Source: Lepisosteus oculatus
Taxonomy: Eukaryota > Chordata > Actinopteri > Semionotiformes > Lepisosteidae
Direction: 5' to 3'
NCBI RefSeq assembly: GCF_040954835.1
Contig: NC_090711.1
Span: 12,519,001-12,583,000, forward strand
DNA length: 64,000 bases
In this document: positions 23,290 through 33,403 of the stretch, piece after piece
Numbering within the stretch: the first letter of the stretch is position 1
Layout of the letters: each line of letters begins with the position of its first letter
Translations under genes and position numbers: made by a program
The notes under the pieces: generated by a model
What the model saw: only the letters and a program-made list of their open reading frames with translations
Told to the model about the DNA's origin: nothing
The model's database searches: none

Positions 23290-23373
23290 ACATGAGGGAA
23301 AGGAGGTGTCAGGATAGGCTCTCTCTGGAATTAGACACGCCTCTGGGCTAATTAAGAGGATTGTAAGAACAGC
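23290..23373 (+). repeat. Short dispersed repeat, copy 1 of 2
   Basis: It shares ACATGAGGGAAAGG, GGATAGGCTCT-like, TTAGACAC and TAATTAAGAGG in order with 42183-42266. Both copies lie beside an LTR-like element. Confidence 0.55.
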
Positions 23374-23674
23374 TTTTAGGAAATCCTTCCTGGGGTAATA
23401 GGCCGGGCAGAGCTTGGTGCTGACCACATCACATCCACCTCCAGTGTCAGATGGTCAAGAAAAATGGTGGCCCTTTCCCCCCCCCCCATTTCCCATGGGG
23501 CTTTATGGCCTGAAAAGACACTTACTGTACCTACCTAGTGGTTCGAACTCCAGGCACATGAGGCTCAAATCTTCACCAGCACATTGGATTCAGTCTGACC
23601 CCCTGTTCATCCATGAAAATCAACAAGTGTTCACTAATCACTGGTCTCTTCACCACTGTGGTGATGACCATCTT

Positions 23675-24087
23675 TCATCAGCAGGCTCAGCAGGTGTGTT
23701 TCTGGTCAGTACCTAGATGGGAGACCTCCTGGGAAGGCTAAGGTTACTGCTGGAAGTGGTGTTAGTGGGACCAGTAGTGGGACCAGTAGGGGGAGCTCAC
23801 CCTGTGGCCTGTGTGGGTCCTAATGCCCTAGTATAGTGATGGGACACTATACTGTAAAAAGGTGCCACCCTTCGGATGAGACTTAAAACCAAAGTCCTGA
23901 CTCTCCGTGGTAATTAAAAAAAAGGCATTTATTGAAAGGATTAGCGGTGTTACCCTGGTGTCCTGGCCAAATGTTCCTCTGGCCTTTACCAGTAATGGCC
24001 TTCTAATAATCCCCATTTATGAATTGGCTTCATCACTCTGTTCTCCTCCCATGATAGCTGGTGTGTTGAGCATACTGGCGCACTTTG
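23675..24087 (+). repeat. 5S-rRNA-derived SINE, 5' part
   Basis: The head GGTCAGTACCTAGATGGGAG with ACCTCCTGGGAA matches the internal promoter region of 5S rRNA. The body contains GTGTGGGTCCTAATGCC, ACACTATACTGTAAAAAGG and CTTCGGATGAGAC. It breaks at GGCGCACTTTG (24077-24087), where a Penelope-like element is inserted, and resumes at 25680. Confidence 0.8.
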
Positions 24088-24089
24088 AC

Positions 24090-24479
24090 CACCCTCAGCA
24101 ATCATCCGCACCAGGCACTTTCCCCTGCGACAGAACTCGCTGCATCACCTGCAAATATATATCTAACACCACGCTCATTCAAGGCCCCTCAGGACAATTC
24201 AGGATCACTCAGATGATATCTTGTACATCCAGCAACCTTATTTACTGCATTTCTTGCAGACAATGCCCAGCTATCTTCACTGGGCAAACAGGAAGGAGAC
24301 TGGGAGACTGCTTCAGAGAACATGTCAGGGCTGTGAGGATCAAAGATTTCTCCAAGCCCATCGTTTCTCATTTCACCTCTAACCACCATGATCACACTGA
24401 TCTCCTTCCGTCTGCGTTCTCGAAGAAGGGTTTCTTGACTCCTATTGCAGAGAGACATCCGAGACCAAAACTTTCCTGA
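24090..24479 (+). pseudogene. Penelope-like GIY-YIG endonuclease fragment
   Basis: The frame reads from the SINE into the element. It encodes a Cys cluster, CDRTRCITCKY, then the endonuclease-like stretch LIYCISCRQCPAIFTGQTGR followed by RLGDCFREH. In Penelope-like elements this region carries the GIY-YIG motif; here GIY has become C-I-S and YIG has become F-T-G. The GQTGRRL arginines and the EH pair remain. A stop occurs at 24477-24479, and related-looking sequence seems to continue in another frame (24445-24783), pointing to a frameshift. It is a dead 5'-truncated copy without reverse transcriptase. Confidence 0.75.
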
Positions 24480-24703
24480 AACTAGGATCACAAGTTCCCT
24501 CTTCTCCCAGCGACAGATTCATTTCCTCCTAATTCCCTCTATTCACATGCAGGTTTCGACTTCTCACCTCTCTTTACCTCTCTTGACTTCGCACTACCAG
24601 AGTGCCCAGTCTGCCTCCCCATGCTCCCGCCTCCTCTCCTTTCCCGGCTTTAGTTCTCCCATGAGATATCAGCTGCTGACTTCCCTCTCAACATTATCCA
24701 TAA

Positions 24704-25593
24704 TGTTACGACCCCAAGTGTCTAGGGGAAAAGGGGTGAAAACATTTAGGATAATTCTTTTGGAAGCAGGTGGGTTTTGGTGAGGGACTAGGAAGCGTGA
24801 TAACAAGGGTAAGGAACTAGAGTGGTGCCAAAGGAAAGAAAATAAACAAAATGGAGCTGGCTAGGACAGTGAGGGAAAGCTAATCTGACTACAAAAGAAA
24901 ACCCGAAACACACGGTCTTCGGTGTCTTCAACACCCTAGCTAACCTGCCCTGACTACCCAAAACCATACAAGACAAATGGCACTCACCCGTACTAAACTA
25001 GTGTACTAATACAAAATCAACTAAGTGTGTAAAGTGTACCCCAACAACCTAAACTAACCTTATATACAAAAGTTCACACAAAACACAAGTGAACCAGAAA
25101 GACAAATAAGGGAAAACAAGAGTAATCAACAGGAACAGGGTACAAAAAAACACAAAGGTTGAACATGTAACACCGAGGCAAGGTAATGGCAAAACAAGGA
25201 TGAACACACAAAAAAACGAAAGTACAAAGAAACTAACGTAAAACCAACAAAACAACAAAGCCGAAGCTATACGAAAATACACACACACAAAGCAAAAACA
25301 AACCAACAAATGAAGCCGAAGCAATAACCAGAAGCGAAGCAAAGCAAAGCAAAGCAAAGCAATAACCAAAACCAAACAGGACCGAAGTCTAACAAAAGGC
25401 CCTTTTCTTCCTGAAAGCCTCCATGTTATATAGTGAATAAAATGAGTTCTGATTGGCTGAGGGCTGATGGATGATGACATCATATTGAAACAGTGGTGTG
25501 ATGGTTGGCCGATGGGGAAGGGAGAACAATCAAGGGTCAGCAGTGTGGACATAAAAGAAAAAACACACACAGAACACACACTGGGACATAACA
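24704..25593 (-). mobile_element. Solo LTR, about 890 bp, nested in Penelope element
   Basis: Read on the minus strand it starts TGTTATGTCCCAGTG and ends ACTTGGGGTCGTAACA, typical TG...CA ends. CACTATATAACATGG lies about 170 bp in as a TATA box. No internal region is present. A clean target-site duplication was not found. It contains a short AAGCA tandem run at about 25336-25362. The long minus-strand open frame at 25049-25594 is low-complexity LTR sequence, not a gene. Confidence 0.75.
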
Positions 25594-25599
25594 CTCACA

Positions 25600-25630
25600 C
25601 CCAAAGAAGGCTTCACAGCCGAAACGTTGT
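25600..25630 (+). ncRNA. Hammerhead-like motif in Penelope 3' end, degenerate
   Basis: CCAAAGAAGGCTTCACAGCC followed by GAAACG resembles the hammerhead core CUGANGA - stem II - GAAA. Stem II GGCU/AGCC is intact but CUGA is changed to CCAA, so this copy should be inactive. Penelope-like elements are known to carry hammerhead motifs; the assignment here is inferred. Confidence 0.4.
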
Positions 25631-25679
25631 GTTTCTTTTCTTCTCTTTTCAGCATGGAATAAACCTTTACTTGTTCCCT

Positions 25680-25785
25680 GGCACACTTTGGCTGCCAACA
25701 CATCATCCACATGGGGGCTACAGATTGCTGTTGGTGGAGGACAGTCCCTATTACCTGTGAAGCTGTAAATGTTATTATTATTATA
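25680..25785 (+). repeat. 5S-rRNA-derived SINE, 3' part
   Basis: Continues the SINE at 23675: GGCTGCCAACACATCATCC, GTTGGTGGAGGACAGTCCC, TTACCTGTGAAGCTG, ending in a TTATTATTATTATA tail. Confidence 0.8.
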
Positions 25786-27126
25786 GATCAGCACTCTGGT
25801 CTCTGCAACTGTTAAGACAATCCCAGTCAGTGCAGTTAAATCCATAGATCTTCCAAAGCTTATGTTGTTCCTTTTGTTTCCATTCTGACCCTATAGATCA
25901 AAAGCACGCACACTGTACACTCTGCCATTGAATAATTCTGCATCAGTGTTATGGGGCTTCCTTCTCATCTCTTTTGGGGTTCTGTCAATGTCATCCTTAT
26001 GTACAGGTTGCTGTTGCCTCAGGTACCTGTGAGTTACCCCAAATACTGTATATATTCAATACACAATTCACCTCTATTTCACCCTCTTTCACCCTTTAGA
26101 GATTGTTTGAAAAATTGATAAATTAACTCAGACACTGATTTTGTGAGAGCAGGTGATATATTGCACGTTGCTTTTCATCACGGTGCTGTATACCACTAAT
26201 TTCCACCTCTTTTCCACCTCATGCGAGAATTTACTGTACCTTCCCAACAGAAAGATGAAAAAAAAAATGAAAGGCGTCATGATTCTAATGACACTTTCAA
26301 AGAAAGAATTGAAAGAATTCTTTGATACCTTTAATGTTTGGTTGGTAACACTTCAAAATACGAGACTCCATGTATTACTGCTTTATTACTGAAACACAGC
26401 TTCTAGAATGGTAGTAAATGTAGAACTCCTTATTACAGAACCATGAAAAGCAATTCTGAAATAATTATTCATTAATAACAAAATGTAATAATACAGTACC
26501 TATCATTCCTTTACACAAGAGCTGGCCATCTTTTCTTAATTGCCAGTATGTCATTCATAAAGAACTAACACAAAGCTTCCAGGTAAACCTTATTCTAAAG
26601 TGTTGTAATTATTCACACTGAATGGAAACTACTGTGCAAACCCCAACATACCAGCAACCAGCTGATTGTTGGTATGACAGTGACTGTAGGCTGAACTTCC
26701 CTATTTTGCTTCTCAGTCTCTAAAATCCTCTGAAGCAGCCTTTACACACAGAAGCTTTACACACAGAAAAGATGATTGGCCTTAAAAGATGCATCTACTT
26801 TTTCCAAAACCTATGGTATGTATAATTTTATTTTAAAAGAGTCTTTAAAAGATAAGAAAAGCTGTAAGAGACGAGCATTAACACTCCCTAAAGAAAAATA
26901 TTTTTCTCCGCCTCTAATTTCTTTATTAAAATCCTGTGATTTTGCAATTTCCTAGTCCTTCCTTTAATACAATACATTAAATCATTATGGCAGGTTATAC
27001 AAGACTTTCTTTATTTTAAACAAAATTCATTGTGGCAAACATCTTTTTTTTGCTTTTTCACAAATAATCTTGATGAATAATATAATATATATTATAATAT
27101 ATAATATAATAATCGGTTTATAATAA
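25786..27126. other. Intergenic DNA upstream of ocstamp copy 1
   Basis: AT-rich, no repeat recognised apart from an AT-dinucleotide-like run at about 27076-27112. It may contain the promoter of the downstream gene, but no promoter element can be assigned. Confidence 0.4.
27076..27112. repeat. AT-rich microsatellite-like run
   Basis: Simple A/T sequence built of AATAT/ATAAT steps. Confidence 0.6.
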
Positions 27127-27170
27127 ATGAAACTGGAAAAAATTACTATAATTCTTAACTTGTTTATAAG
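27127..27170 (+). CDS. Candidate first coding exon of ocstamp copy 1
   Basis: ATG followed by 13 codons and two bases ends at a good donor, AG|GTATGA, in the phase (2) that the next exon needs. It would encode a short N terminus, MKLEKITIILNLFI. The only support is phase and position; no similarity to other OCSTAMP N termini was seen, and the true first exon may be elsewhere. Confidence 0.2.
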
Positions 27171-27614
27171 GTATGAAACAGTGTTCATCCAACAAAGCCT
27201 GTTTGAGAATCTAACTTCTACAGTCTCTGTTTATGTTTATACACTGTCTTTAAATGACAAAGGCATGTTGAGCATTTGTCTAGTCTGTGTGGTGAATGAT
27301 TTTGGGAAATCCATGAAAACACTAAACTAGATCAAGAAGATGTGTTCTGAGACCAGTTGAAGGAGACCAAGATTTGTTTGCAGCATACAGTAGAGCCCCA
27401 AAAAGCTTGCCTTAAATGTTTCGGTGGAAAACGTGTGAATTAACCAGGTTGACTCACTTTGCTTTCCTTCAGTAAAGCTCTGTTCTTTCCACAAATTGAT
27501 CTTGAGCTGGTTCTCAGCAGAACCACAATGGGAAGTTTAACTTAAATATAGTCAATCTAGAAATATTTTCATCTGGGAAAACACAGTAACTGAAACACCC
27601 ATATTGTTTTTCAG

Positions 27615-28638
27615 GGTTTGTCGGAGAGCAGTTACCACCATAAAAACCACCCTGGAATTTTGCTGGAATGCTTATACCAAGCCTAAACCTGATAGCTGTG
27701 CAGAGGGTCTGACATTGCTGTTATTATGCTTCATTATTGCTGTGGCAACAGGTGGTCTCTTCTTCCAGTGGCTGTCTAAAACCTTACAATATGGCCTCTG
27801 TGCTTCCAGTGTAACAACATGGATATATAGCACAGCTATCTTCCTTGTCCTGTCACTTGTTCACCCTGCCCGCTGTGTGTTTACTGTAATATTGCCCTGT
27901 TTGGGCACCAAGAAAGGCCGCAGATTAATCATCTCCACCTCCATCATGCTCTTGGTCCTCAATGTTATCCCCAATATCGCCAGGAACGTTAATGTCATCG
28001 CGCGCATTTTGAGATGCACTTCCGTCGCCCTCACAGAGAGCCTCATCAACTCCTCGCAGCTGGTGAACGAAGCCAAAGAAGAGCTCATCCAAAGGATCAT
28101 CCAGGCCAGGAAAAATGAAATCACGTTCGTAAAGAGCCTGACACATTTTGACACTCGCACAAGGATTAATGTGTCTGAGGTCCAGCAGCAGTTCAATCTT
28201 GTGAGCCAGAAGATTGAAGGCGACTTTTCCTGGGTTAAAATGTTGGTCGAGGAAACCCTCCTCCAGGCTAATAGGCTCCTCGCTGCCATGTTTGTCATTT
28301 GCCTGGTAACCAGTTCAACCTGGTACCTGAAAGCGTATCTGACGGATGTGAGGTTTGACAATGTCTACATCACCAGGCAGCTGGAGCGGTTGGCACGACG
28401 GAACGGGATAGAGATATTACCCGGCGATGCTAAAAAACTCATCAGCTCCAGAGGCTGCAGAATGTCCCAACAGGAATTCCTGAGATGTGTTCCCTATCTG
28501 CTGGTGATCACTTCATATTTAATCCTCACTCTCGTGGTCATTGCTGTAGATCACATGGTTTTTCACTTCATTGTTGCCGGTGGGCTCTGGTTATCAGGCG
28601 ATCCATATGTGACAGCCACCATCGATGTAAAGTACACA
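27615..28638 (+). CDS. ocstamp: ocstamp-like copy 1, main exon
   Basis: Acceptor ATTGTTTTTCAG, donor GTAAGT. One base completes a phase-2 codon, then 341 codons. It encodes the N-terminal membrane helices, the large loop and most of the DC-STAMP domain, ending in ATIDVKYT. That matches VPITLTVKYDVAYT of human OCSTAMP. Confidence 0.9.
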
Positions 28639-29720
28639 GTAAGTAAGCAGCCATTTTGTCTCAACCATTGATTTCCACAAAAAAATGAGACTGAGTTATT
28701 TTCTGCAAAATTCAATACAAAAGAGCAGTGTTGGAAGCTGGTAGCAAGCATAAAACTGGCTTAGAATGAGGCTCAAAACAGCAAAATTGATGTACCGCAA
28801 TCAGTACAAGACGTTTCTCGAATGATATCAAAGAGATATTAAACAACAATGTGAAACAGTCCAAGTAAGGTATTCAGGTATTAAGCAGAACAAAAAGGAT
28901 AATTGATTTGTCTCTTCTGAATCAGACAAATAAATGTTAGGGGGATACAGGGTGTCCAGCATATGAGTAGTTCAAGGCCAAACTCTGCTACAGAAACATC
29001 CACTACAATATGGTGAAGTGGATAGATTTCCTTCAACTGCTCTTTCTGTCTTCTTGAAGTCCATTGATGGCTCATGAAATCATAAGCACATTGAATTCAA
29101 AAAGACTTTAAACAGGGGGAAACAGAAAGGGGACCAAACATACTTTAAATACCAACTGAAAGAATGAGAACATCGATGCTTTATGTTTTTTAATGTCAGT
29201 AATAACACCCTGATGCACGCATTACACCCACCATGGTACTGCTAAAAAGAAATGACTTCAGCCTCTGGCTCATGCTGATAGATTGTCTCTAGTTTTTTGG
29301 GGGAGAAAAATGTATGATCTGAGCTGTATAGTAGGTTGAATGTTTTTTTCTGCTTTTCTATGGCAGGTTCGGAGGATTACACCGATCTGCAGCTTATTTC
29401 ACTCAAGTTGTGATGAGGAGATCTTACGTCATCAGAAGCCATATCACTGGAGTTTCAACCTGGTGCCTGGGCGCTGTGTCATAGAGCCATCCAAACCGGA
29501 CAGCGGTGTGGTCCTACAGCTCGGGCTCCTATACCTGATGGCCTACATCCTGGTGGTCTTCGAGGTCTACATCCGACGGGTTCGCCGGAGAGTCTCGGCG
29601 TCCTTCTTCAAGAGGCAGGAGGAAAGGAGAATCGTTTTCCTTTATCGAAAAATAGTGGCCAAGCAGGAGAAGAAGAGGACTGGTGTTTTTTTTGTGAAAG
29701 TCTCTGAGGGGAAAGCGTAG
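27615..29720 (+). CDS. ocstamp: ocstamp-like gene, copy 1 (two main coding exons)
   Basis: Multi-pass membrane protein of the DC-STAMP/OCSTAMP family, needed in mammals for fusion of osteoclast precursors and macrophages. Two exons (27615-28638 and 29367-29720) give 458 residues; a short first exon supplying the start is not certain. Features in order: helices in LTLLLLCFIIAVATGGLFF and WIYSTAIFLVLSLV; HPARCVFTVI; KKGRRLIIST; a loop with sequons NSS and NVS; then YLTDVRFDNVYITRQL, which opens the DC-STAMP domain. Two further helices and a basic tail with RRVRRRVSASFFKRQEERR follow. It lies downstream of slc13a3 in the same orientation, as human OCSTAMP does. The long cytoplasmic tail of the mammalian protein is missing. 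Confidence 0.87.
28639..29366. other. ocstamp copy 1 intron
   Basis: 728-bp GT-AG intron with no recognised repeat. Confidence 0.6.
29367..29720 (+). CDS. ocstamp: ocstamp-like copy 1, last exon
   Basis: Acceptor TTCTATGGCAG; 117 codons and TAG. It encodes an extracellular segment with two Cys of the DC-STAMP domain, the last helix (LYLMAYILVVFEVY) and the basic RRVRRRVSASFF motif. The short Lys/Arg-rich tail ends in VSEGKA. An AATAAA at 29822 may serve as poly(A) signal. Confidence 0.88.
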   Translation, partial: VRRITPICSLFHSSCDEEILRHQKPYHWSFNLVPGRCVIEPSKPDSGVVLQLGLLYLMAYILVVFEVYIRRVRRRVSASFFKRQEERRIVFLYRKIVAKQEKKRTGVFFVKVSEGKA

Positions 29721-31934
29721 CCTGACCAGTGCTTTAAACTTTAAAAAGGGCCGTTCTGAAACTGGAAAAAAAACAACAACGATAAGTTCCAGGATTGCAA
29801 TAACAATATCATTATTTTTTTAATAAAAAAATTTTGAAGCTGCCAGTATGATCAGATTCCAATTTTACCTTGAAAATATTGAAAGCACTTTAAAGGTATA
29901 TTTAAATTAGCATCCAAGTAAGTAACCTGGGTTATTTCGATAAATTGTGCAATATCAAAGGGAGTATTTTATTGCTCCTTCGAAACACAATCATACAGTA
30001 AGACCATACAGTGGTCCAGACCATAAGTATCCATAGATCCCTGGCAAGCACAACATGCTGTAATTGTTTTCATTAATAGTAACACCAATAAGGGACAAAT
30101 ACAAACTGCAAACAAAATATCAAAGTGCTGAAGTGTCTTTGTCACCATATCAAACTTTATTTCTTCTGTTGATTTTTGAATAAAAGTGAGGCAGCAACTC
30201 CCTTGTATTTCAATATTCCACAGTTCCAAAAAAAATGTGGTCCTTCTCAATGTTATGATAAAAACAAGGACACTTCCCTTAAGACGCTACCAAAATGCTA
30301 ATTAACTGAAGTGACTAAGAGATGTGACAATAACACTAGAAAAGAAACAGGAGCTGAACTCTTGAAACCGGAACAGAAAGAAACATTCACAGCGTGTCTT
30401 AAGACGCTACCAAAATGCTAATTAACTGAAGTGACTAAGAGATGTGACAATAACACTAGAAAAGAAACAGGAGCTGAACTCTTGAAACCAGAACAGAAGG
30501 AAACATTCACAGCGTGTCTTGATCACAGATATGAAACTTACAGACCCAGAAAAGGGGGCAGCCAGCACATTCTCTATAGATGAATGAAAAGCAGCGAGCT
30601 AATCACCAGTAGTCAGTTAACTCCACATTGCTTCACCCGGTCAAGATTTCACCCACTACGTAAATATTTGTCGATGATTAAGTCTTTCACAAGCGCCAAA
30701 AAAAAAACGTTTTATGTTTTACGTTTTAACGTAGATAAAAGAAAAGTCCAAAGAAACACTAACAAACACAGAAGCAAATGATAGTCCAGCTTCAATATCA
30801 CTTGAAGTAAGTCACACACGTTCATTTGGACCTTAATATCCGTGTGGGCTTAAGAGGAAAAGACCCTGACCACTCTTGCTGGCTGGACACGATTGAACAA
30901 AAGAAGCTTGTGATTTTTATGTGAACGGATTCTTGGAAAGAATGAATGCAGCCCTATTGTGTTCTGTCAGATTGGGACTATCGATCAGTGCTGAAAGTTT
31001 GTGTCTGAAGGAGTGACACAATCTGATTAAGCACAGCCACTCTCTCACGTGGATGAAAAGGGTTTATTGGATTTTAAAAACTTTCAGTGCTTAAGAAACA
31101 TTCTTTATAGCTCTCAGGTGACCTCTGGCGTACAAGTCAAACATTGCAAGTTGTTAACTAGTGACCACAGAGTGTGGGACTGTCCAGTCCTTGTCCTTGT
31201 TACAACAGCTTCTGCTACTTTTCAGCTGGACGTTTGGGTGCCTAACCAAGCTAAGAATGGGATTGATTAGACTTTATTGATTTAGCATTTATTTTTCCAG
31301 CTACTGAATGCTGTGAGTAAAATTATTTTGAGTAAAACATTTTGAAATGTCTAATTAGAATTTCTACGGAAATTTCAAAGGAAGTCTTTGGCTAGGGTTA
31401 TACTCTGTTCGTACAAGCTGTGAATGAAAATTTCCCCCCATTTTATGATTTAGCAATCTATTTTAAGATGCTCTTATGCAGCTGAACAGCTTTCCTAATA
31501 CAAGGAGACTGAGATCATGATTACCATCATATGATGGCTTCCTTAACAATGTCTGTGTCACAGTTTTAAACAGGAGACAGACGTACAGTAGTATTGCGAA
31601 GATTGATACTATCTTGATAAAAAATGAGAATTGAAATGCTTTTAACATCATAATAAATAGTTTTACTGGGTGTGGAAATGCCAAGAACCTGTGGAGTTCT
31701 TGTTGTTGTCAAGTGCTCTGCTTCACTTTAACTGCCACAAGAGGACAGCAAAGGCTCATTTACAGAATTAAAAGAGCCAGACAATGTCACACTATGAGTT
31801 AAGAGGGTTTCCATCATGGATGACGGAAATCTAAAAACATTTTTCGTATTTCTGTCCATCTATTTTCTAACTCCTTGGTCCAAGGGTAACATGAGATAAT
31901 TCAAATAATATATATATATAACACATATTTAAAT
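29721..31934. other. Intergenic DNA between the ocstamp copies
   Basis: AT-rich. It contains a 120-bp tandem duplication (30278-30517). A weak SINE-tail fragment (about 31853-31900, minus) may be present. No gene was recognised. Confidence 0.45.
30278..30517 (+). repeat. Tandem duplication, 2 x 120 bp
   Basis: Unit 30278-30397 is repeated at 30398-30517 with only two substitutions seen (near CCGGAAC/CCAGAAC and AAAGAAAC/AAGGAAAC). The unit shows no coding or RNA-gene feature. Confidence 0.95.
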
Positions 31935-32053
31935 ATAGTTCAGGTGGGTAGCTGCATCAGCATACGTGGGCTGCAAAGGAACAAGTAAAAGGTTTATTTC
32001 TCTGAAAAGAGAAGAGAGAAAACACAACGTTTCGGCTGTGAAGCCTTCTTCAA
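31935..32053 (-). mobile_element. Penelope-like 3' end, minus copy
   Basis: On the minus strand: TTGAAGAAGGCTTCACAGCC, then GAAACGTTGTGTTTTC, then AATAAACCTTTTACTTGTTCC and GCAGCTACCCACCTGAAC. The same layout is seen at 40345-40457 and 25594-25679. It abuts an inverted copy on its right. Confidence 0.7.
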
Positions 32054-32092
32054 GAAGGCTCCACGGCCGAAAACGTTGTGTTTTCGCTCTTC
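32011..32092. repeat. Palindrome of two Penelope hammerhead-like ends
   Basis: Left arm 32011-32050 and right arm about 32054-32092 are reverse complements with a few mismatches and about 3 bp between. Each arm carries GAAGAAGGCT-CCAC/TCAC-RGCCGAAA and the AACGTTGTGTTTTC stretch. The result is a head-to-head pair. Confidence 0.85.
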
Positions 32093-32144
32093 ATATTTAA
32101 ATAATATAATAAAGAATTTTCATGTATATGAAAAGTGATGGCAG

Positions 32145-32350
32145 TTCTCCTCTTGTTCATGTGGGTTTCCTCTGGGTGCTCTTGTTTCCTCCCACAGTCC
32201 AAAGACATACTGGTAGGTTAATTGGTTTCTGGGAAAACTGACCCTACGTATGTCTGTGTGTATACTGTTTTGCAATGGTGTCCTCACCAGGATGTACCCT
32301 GCTTTGCACCCATTGCTTGCCAGGATAGACTCTGGTTCCAGTGCAGACCA
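32145..32350 (+). repeat. tRNA-SINE, 5'-truncated
   Basis: Body and tail only: GTGGGTTTCCTCTGGGTGCT, CCCACAGTCCAAAGACATAC, TGGTAGGTTAATTGG and CAGGATAGACTCTGG. The head with box A and B is missing. Confidence 0.65.
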
Positions 32351-32977
32351 CTGTGTGAAAGCCTGTGCAATACTGCTGCTTAGAAGCTCTGTAGAGTTAC
32401 TGGGCCTCACCAAGACATTTTCTAGGGTTAGGCAAAGACTACTCTGCGGACTAAAGTGTTAGTGTAGAGTGCACCCCTACACAATCTGGATTGATGATCA
32501 CTTTGGGGCAGCTCCCACAAGCTGCATCTCTAACAGGCTGTGTTGTCTTGGCTGCTGCTTTCACATTTCCCATCCTCCTCCATTAATTGCTCTCACAGGG
32601 TAAACTGGAGGTCTGCCCTGTTCTGAAGGAGGTTTTCCAGCAGACGTAGATGGCCGCAATTGTGAAGTTCAGAATGAACTACAGATACAATGACGTAGAT
32701 GTTAAGGTTGAAACTTGTTATAAATGCATAAATTAAAGAATGTTCATATACCTGTAAATTGACTCATAGTCATGCTTGTTTATAGAAGGTTATGATCCAT
32801 TGAATATCAGGATTTCTTTTCGACATTGTCATTTTAATTATCAACACAGTTATTAGTTCTATCATTCATATTAATCTATTTTTAAAAAGAAACCAAATGC
32901 ATCTGTTTTTAGATTTGGTGAATGTCGAGTTATTTAAGAATTGTTCTACGTCCGAAACTGAGAGTTTGTTTAGAAAT
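32351..32977. other. Intergenic DNA, nothing recognised
   Basis: No repeat, exon or RNA gene recognised. Confidence 0.4.
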
Positions 32978-33403
32978 TGTCACGATTGTAGTCCCTCCCC
33001 CTCAAGGGCGCTCTGGCTCTTTCACTTATACGTTGATTTTGTGCACCTGCTCCCTGTTCCTGTTTCCCTATAAGAGCCAGAAGCACACTCTGTCCCGGGC
33101 TCTGCATTGGTTTCAGTACGAAGGGAGTCTGGGACCAGTAGCGTCTGGTCCCATTCCCCCTTTTTCCCCCCCGACCCTCCACCGGATCCCGCTCCCTGTT
33201 TAATCCTGTTTGTCCTCGTCTCGGATGGACCGCCCGGCTTTGGACTTTTTGCCTTTGTCTTGGATTTCTGGCCCAGACTCACTCCGCCGAACACCAGCGC
33301 ACCATGGACACGCCCCCTGTTTTCATTCCCGACTCCTGCATGCTTTTTTCCCCGTGTTTTCCTCACTCATCCCCAGATTGTGTCATCTGCATAGGGTCCT
33401 GAA
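32978..33403 (+). mobile_element. LTR-like dispersed repeat, copy 2
   Basis: It starts TGTCACGATTGTAGTCCC, has CCCTATAAGAGCC (TATA-like) about 90 bp in, and ends GCATAGGGTCCTGAA. It shares long blocks with 41649-42173, including CCGACCCTCCACCGGATCCC. No internal retroelement genes were found. The open frames here (32922-33203, 33022-33366 and others) are by-products of the G/C-rich sequence. Confidence 0.68.

Larger units (their letters stand above)
24088..25679 (+). mobile_element. Penelope-like retroelement, 5'-truncated, split by an LTR
   Basis: It is inserted in the 5S-SINE and flanked by an 11-bp duplication, GGCGCACTTTG at 24077-24087 and GGCACACTTTG at 25680-25690. The left part (about 24090-24700) encodes the C-terminal zinc-finger/GIY-YIG region and 3' UTR. 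The right part (25594-25679) is the terminal segment with GAAGAAGGCTTCACAGCCGA and AATAAACCTTTACTTGTTCC. A solo LTR (24704-25593) splits the two parts. The reverse transcriptase is absent. Confidence 0.8.

Noticed and set aside
23680..23760. Possible 5S rRNA gene
   Set aside because: Only the internal promoter half resembles 5S rRNA, and it is followed by a SINE body found again at 40.5-40.9 kb.
25049..25594. 181-residue minus-strand open frame
   Set aside because: Low-complexity, hydrophobic-looking frame lying wholly inside the solo LTR. No domain, and explained by the T-rich LTR sequence.
27861..28361. 166-residue minus-strand open frame
   Set aside because: Antisense shadow of the ocstamp copy 1 main exon, which has clear family motifs and splice sites on the + strand.
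33022..33394. Overlapping G/C-rich open frames on both strands
   Set aside because: They lie in the LTR-like repeat and are not conserved as frames in the copies at 2688 and 41649.
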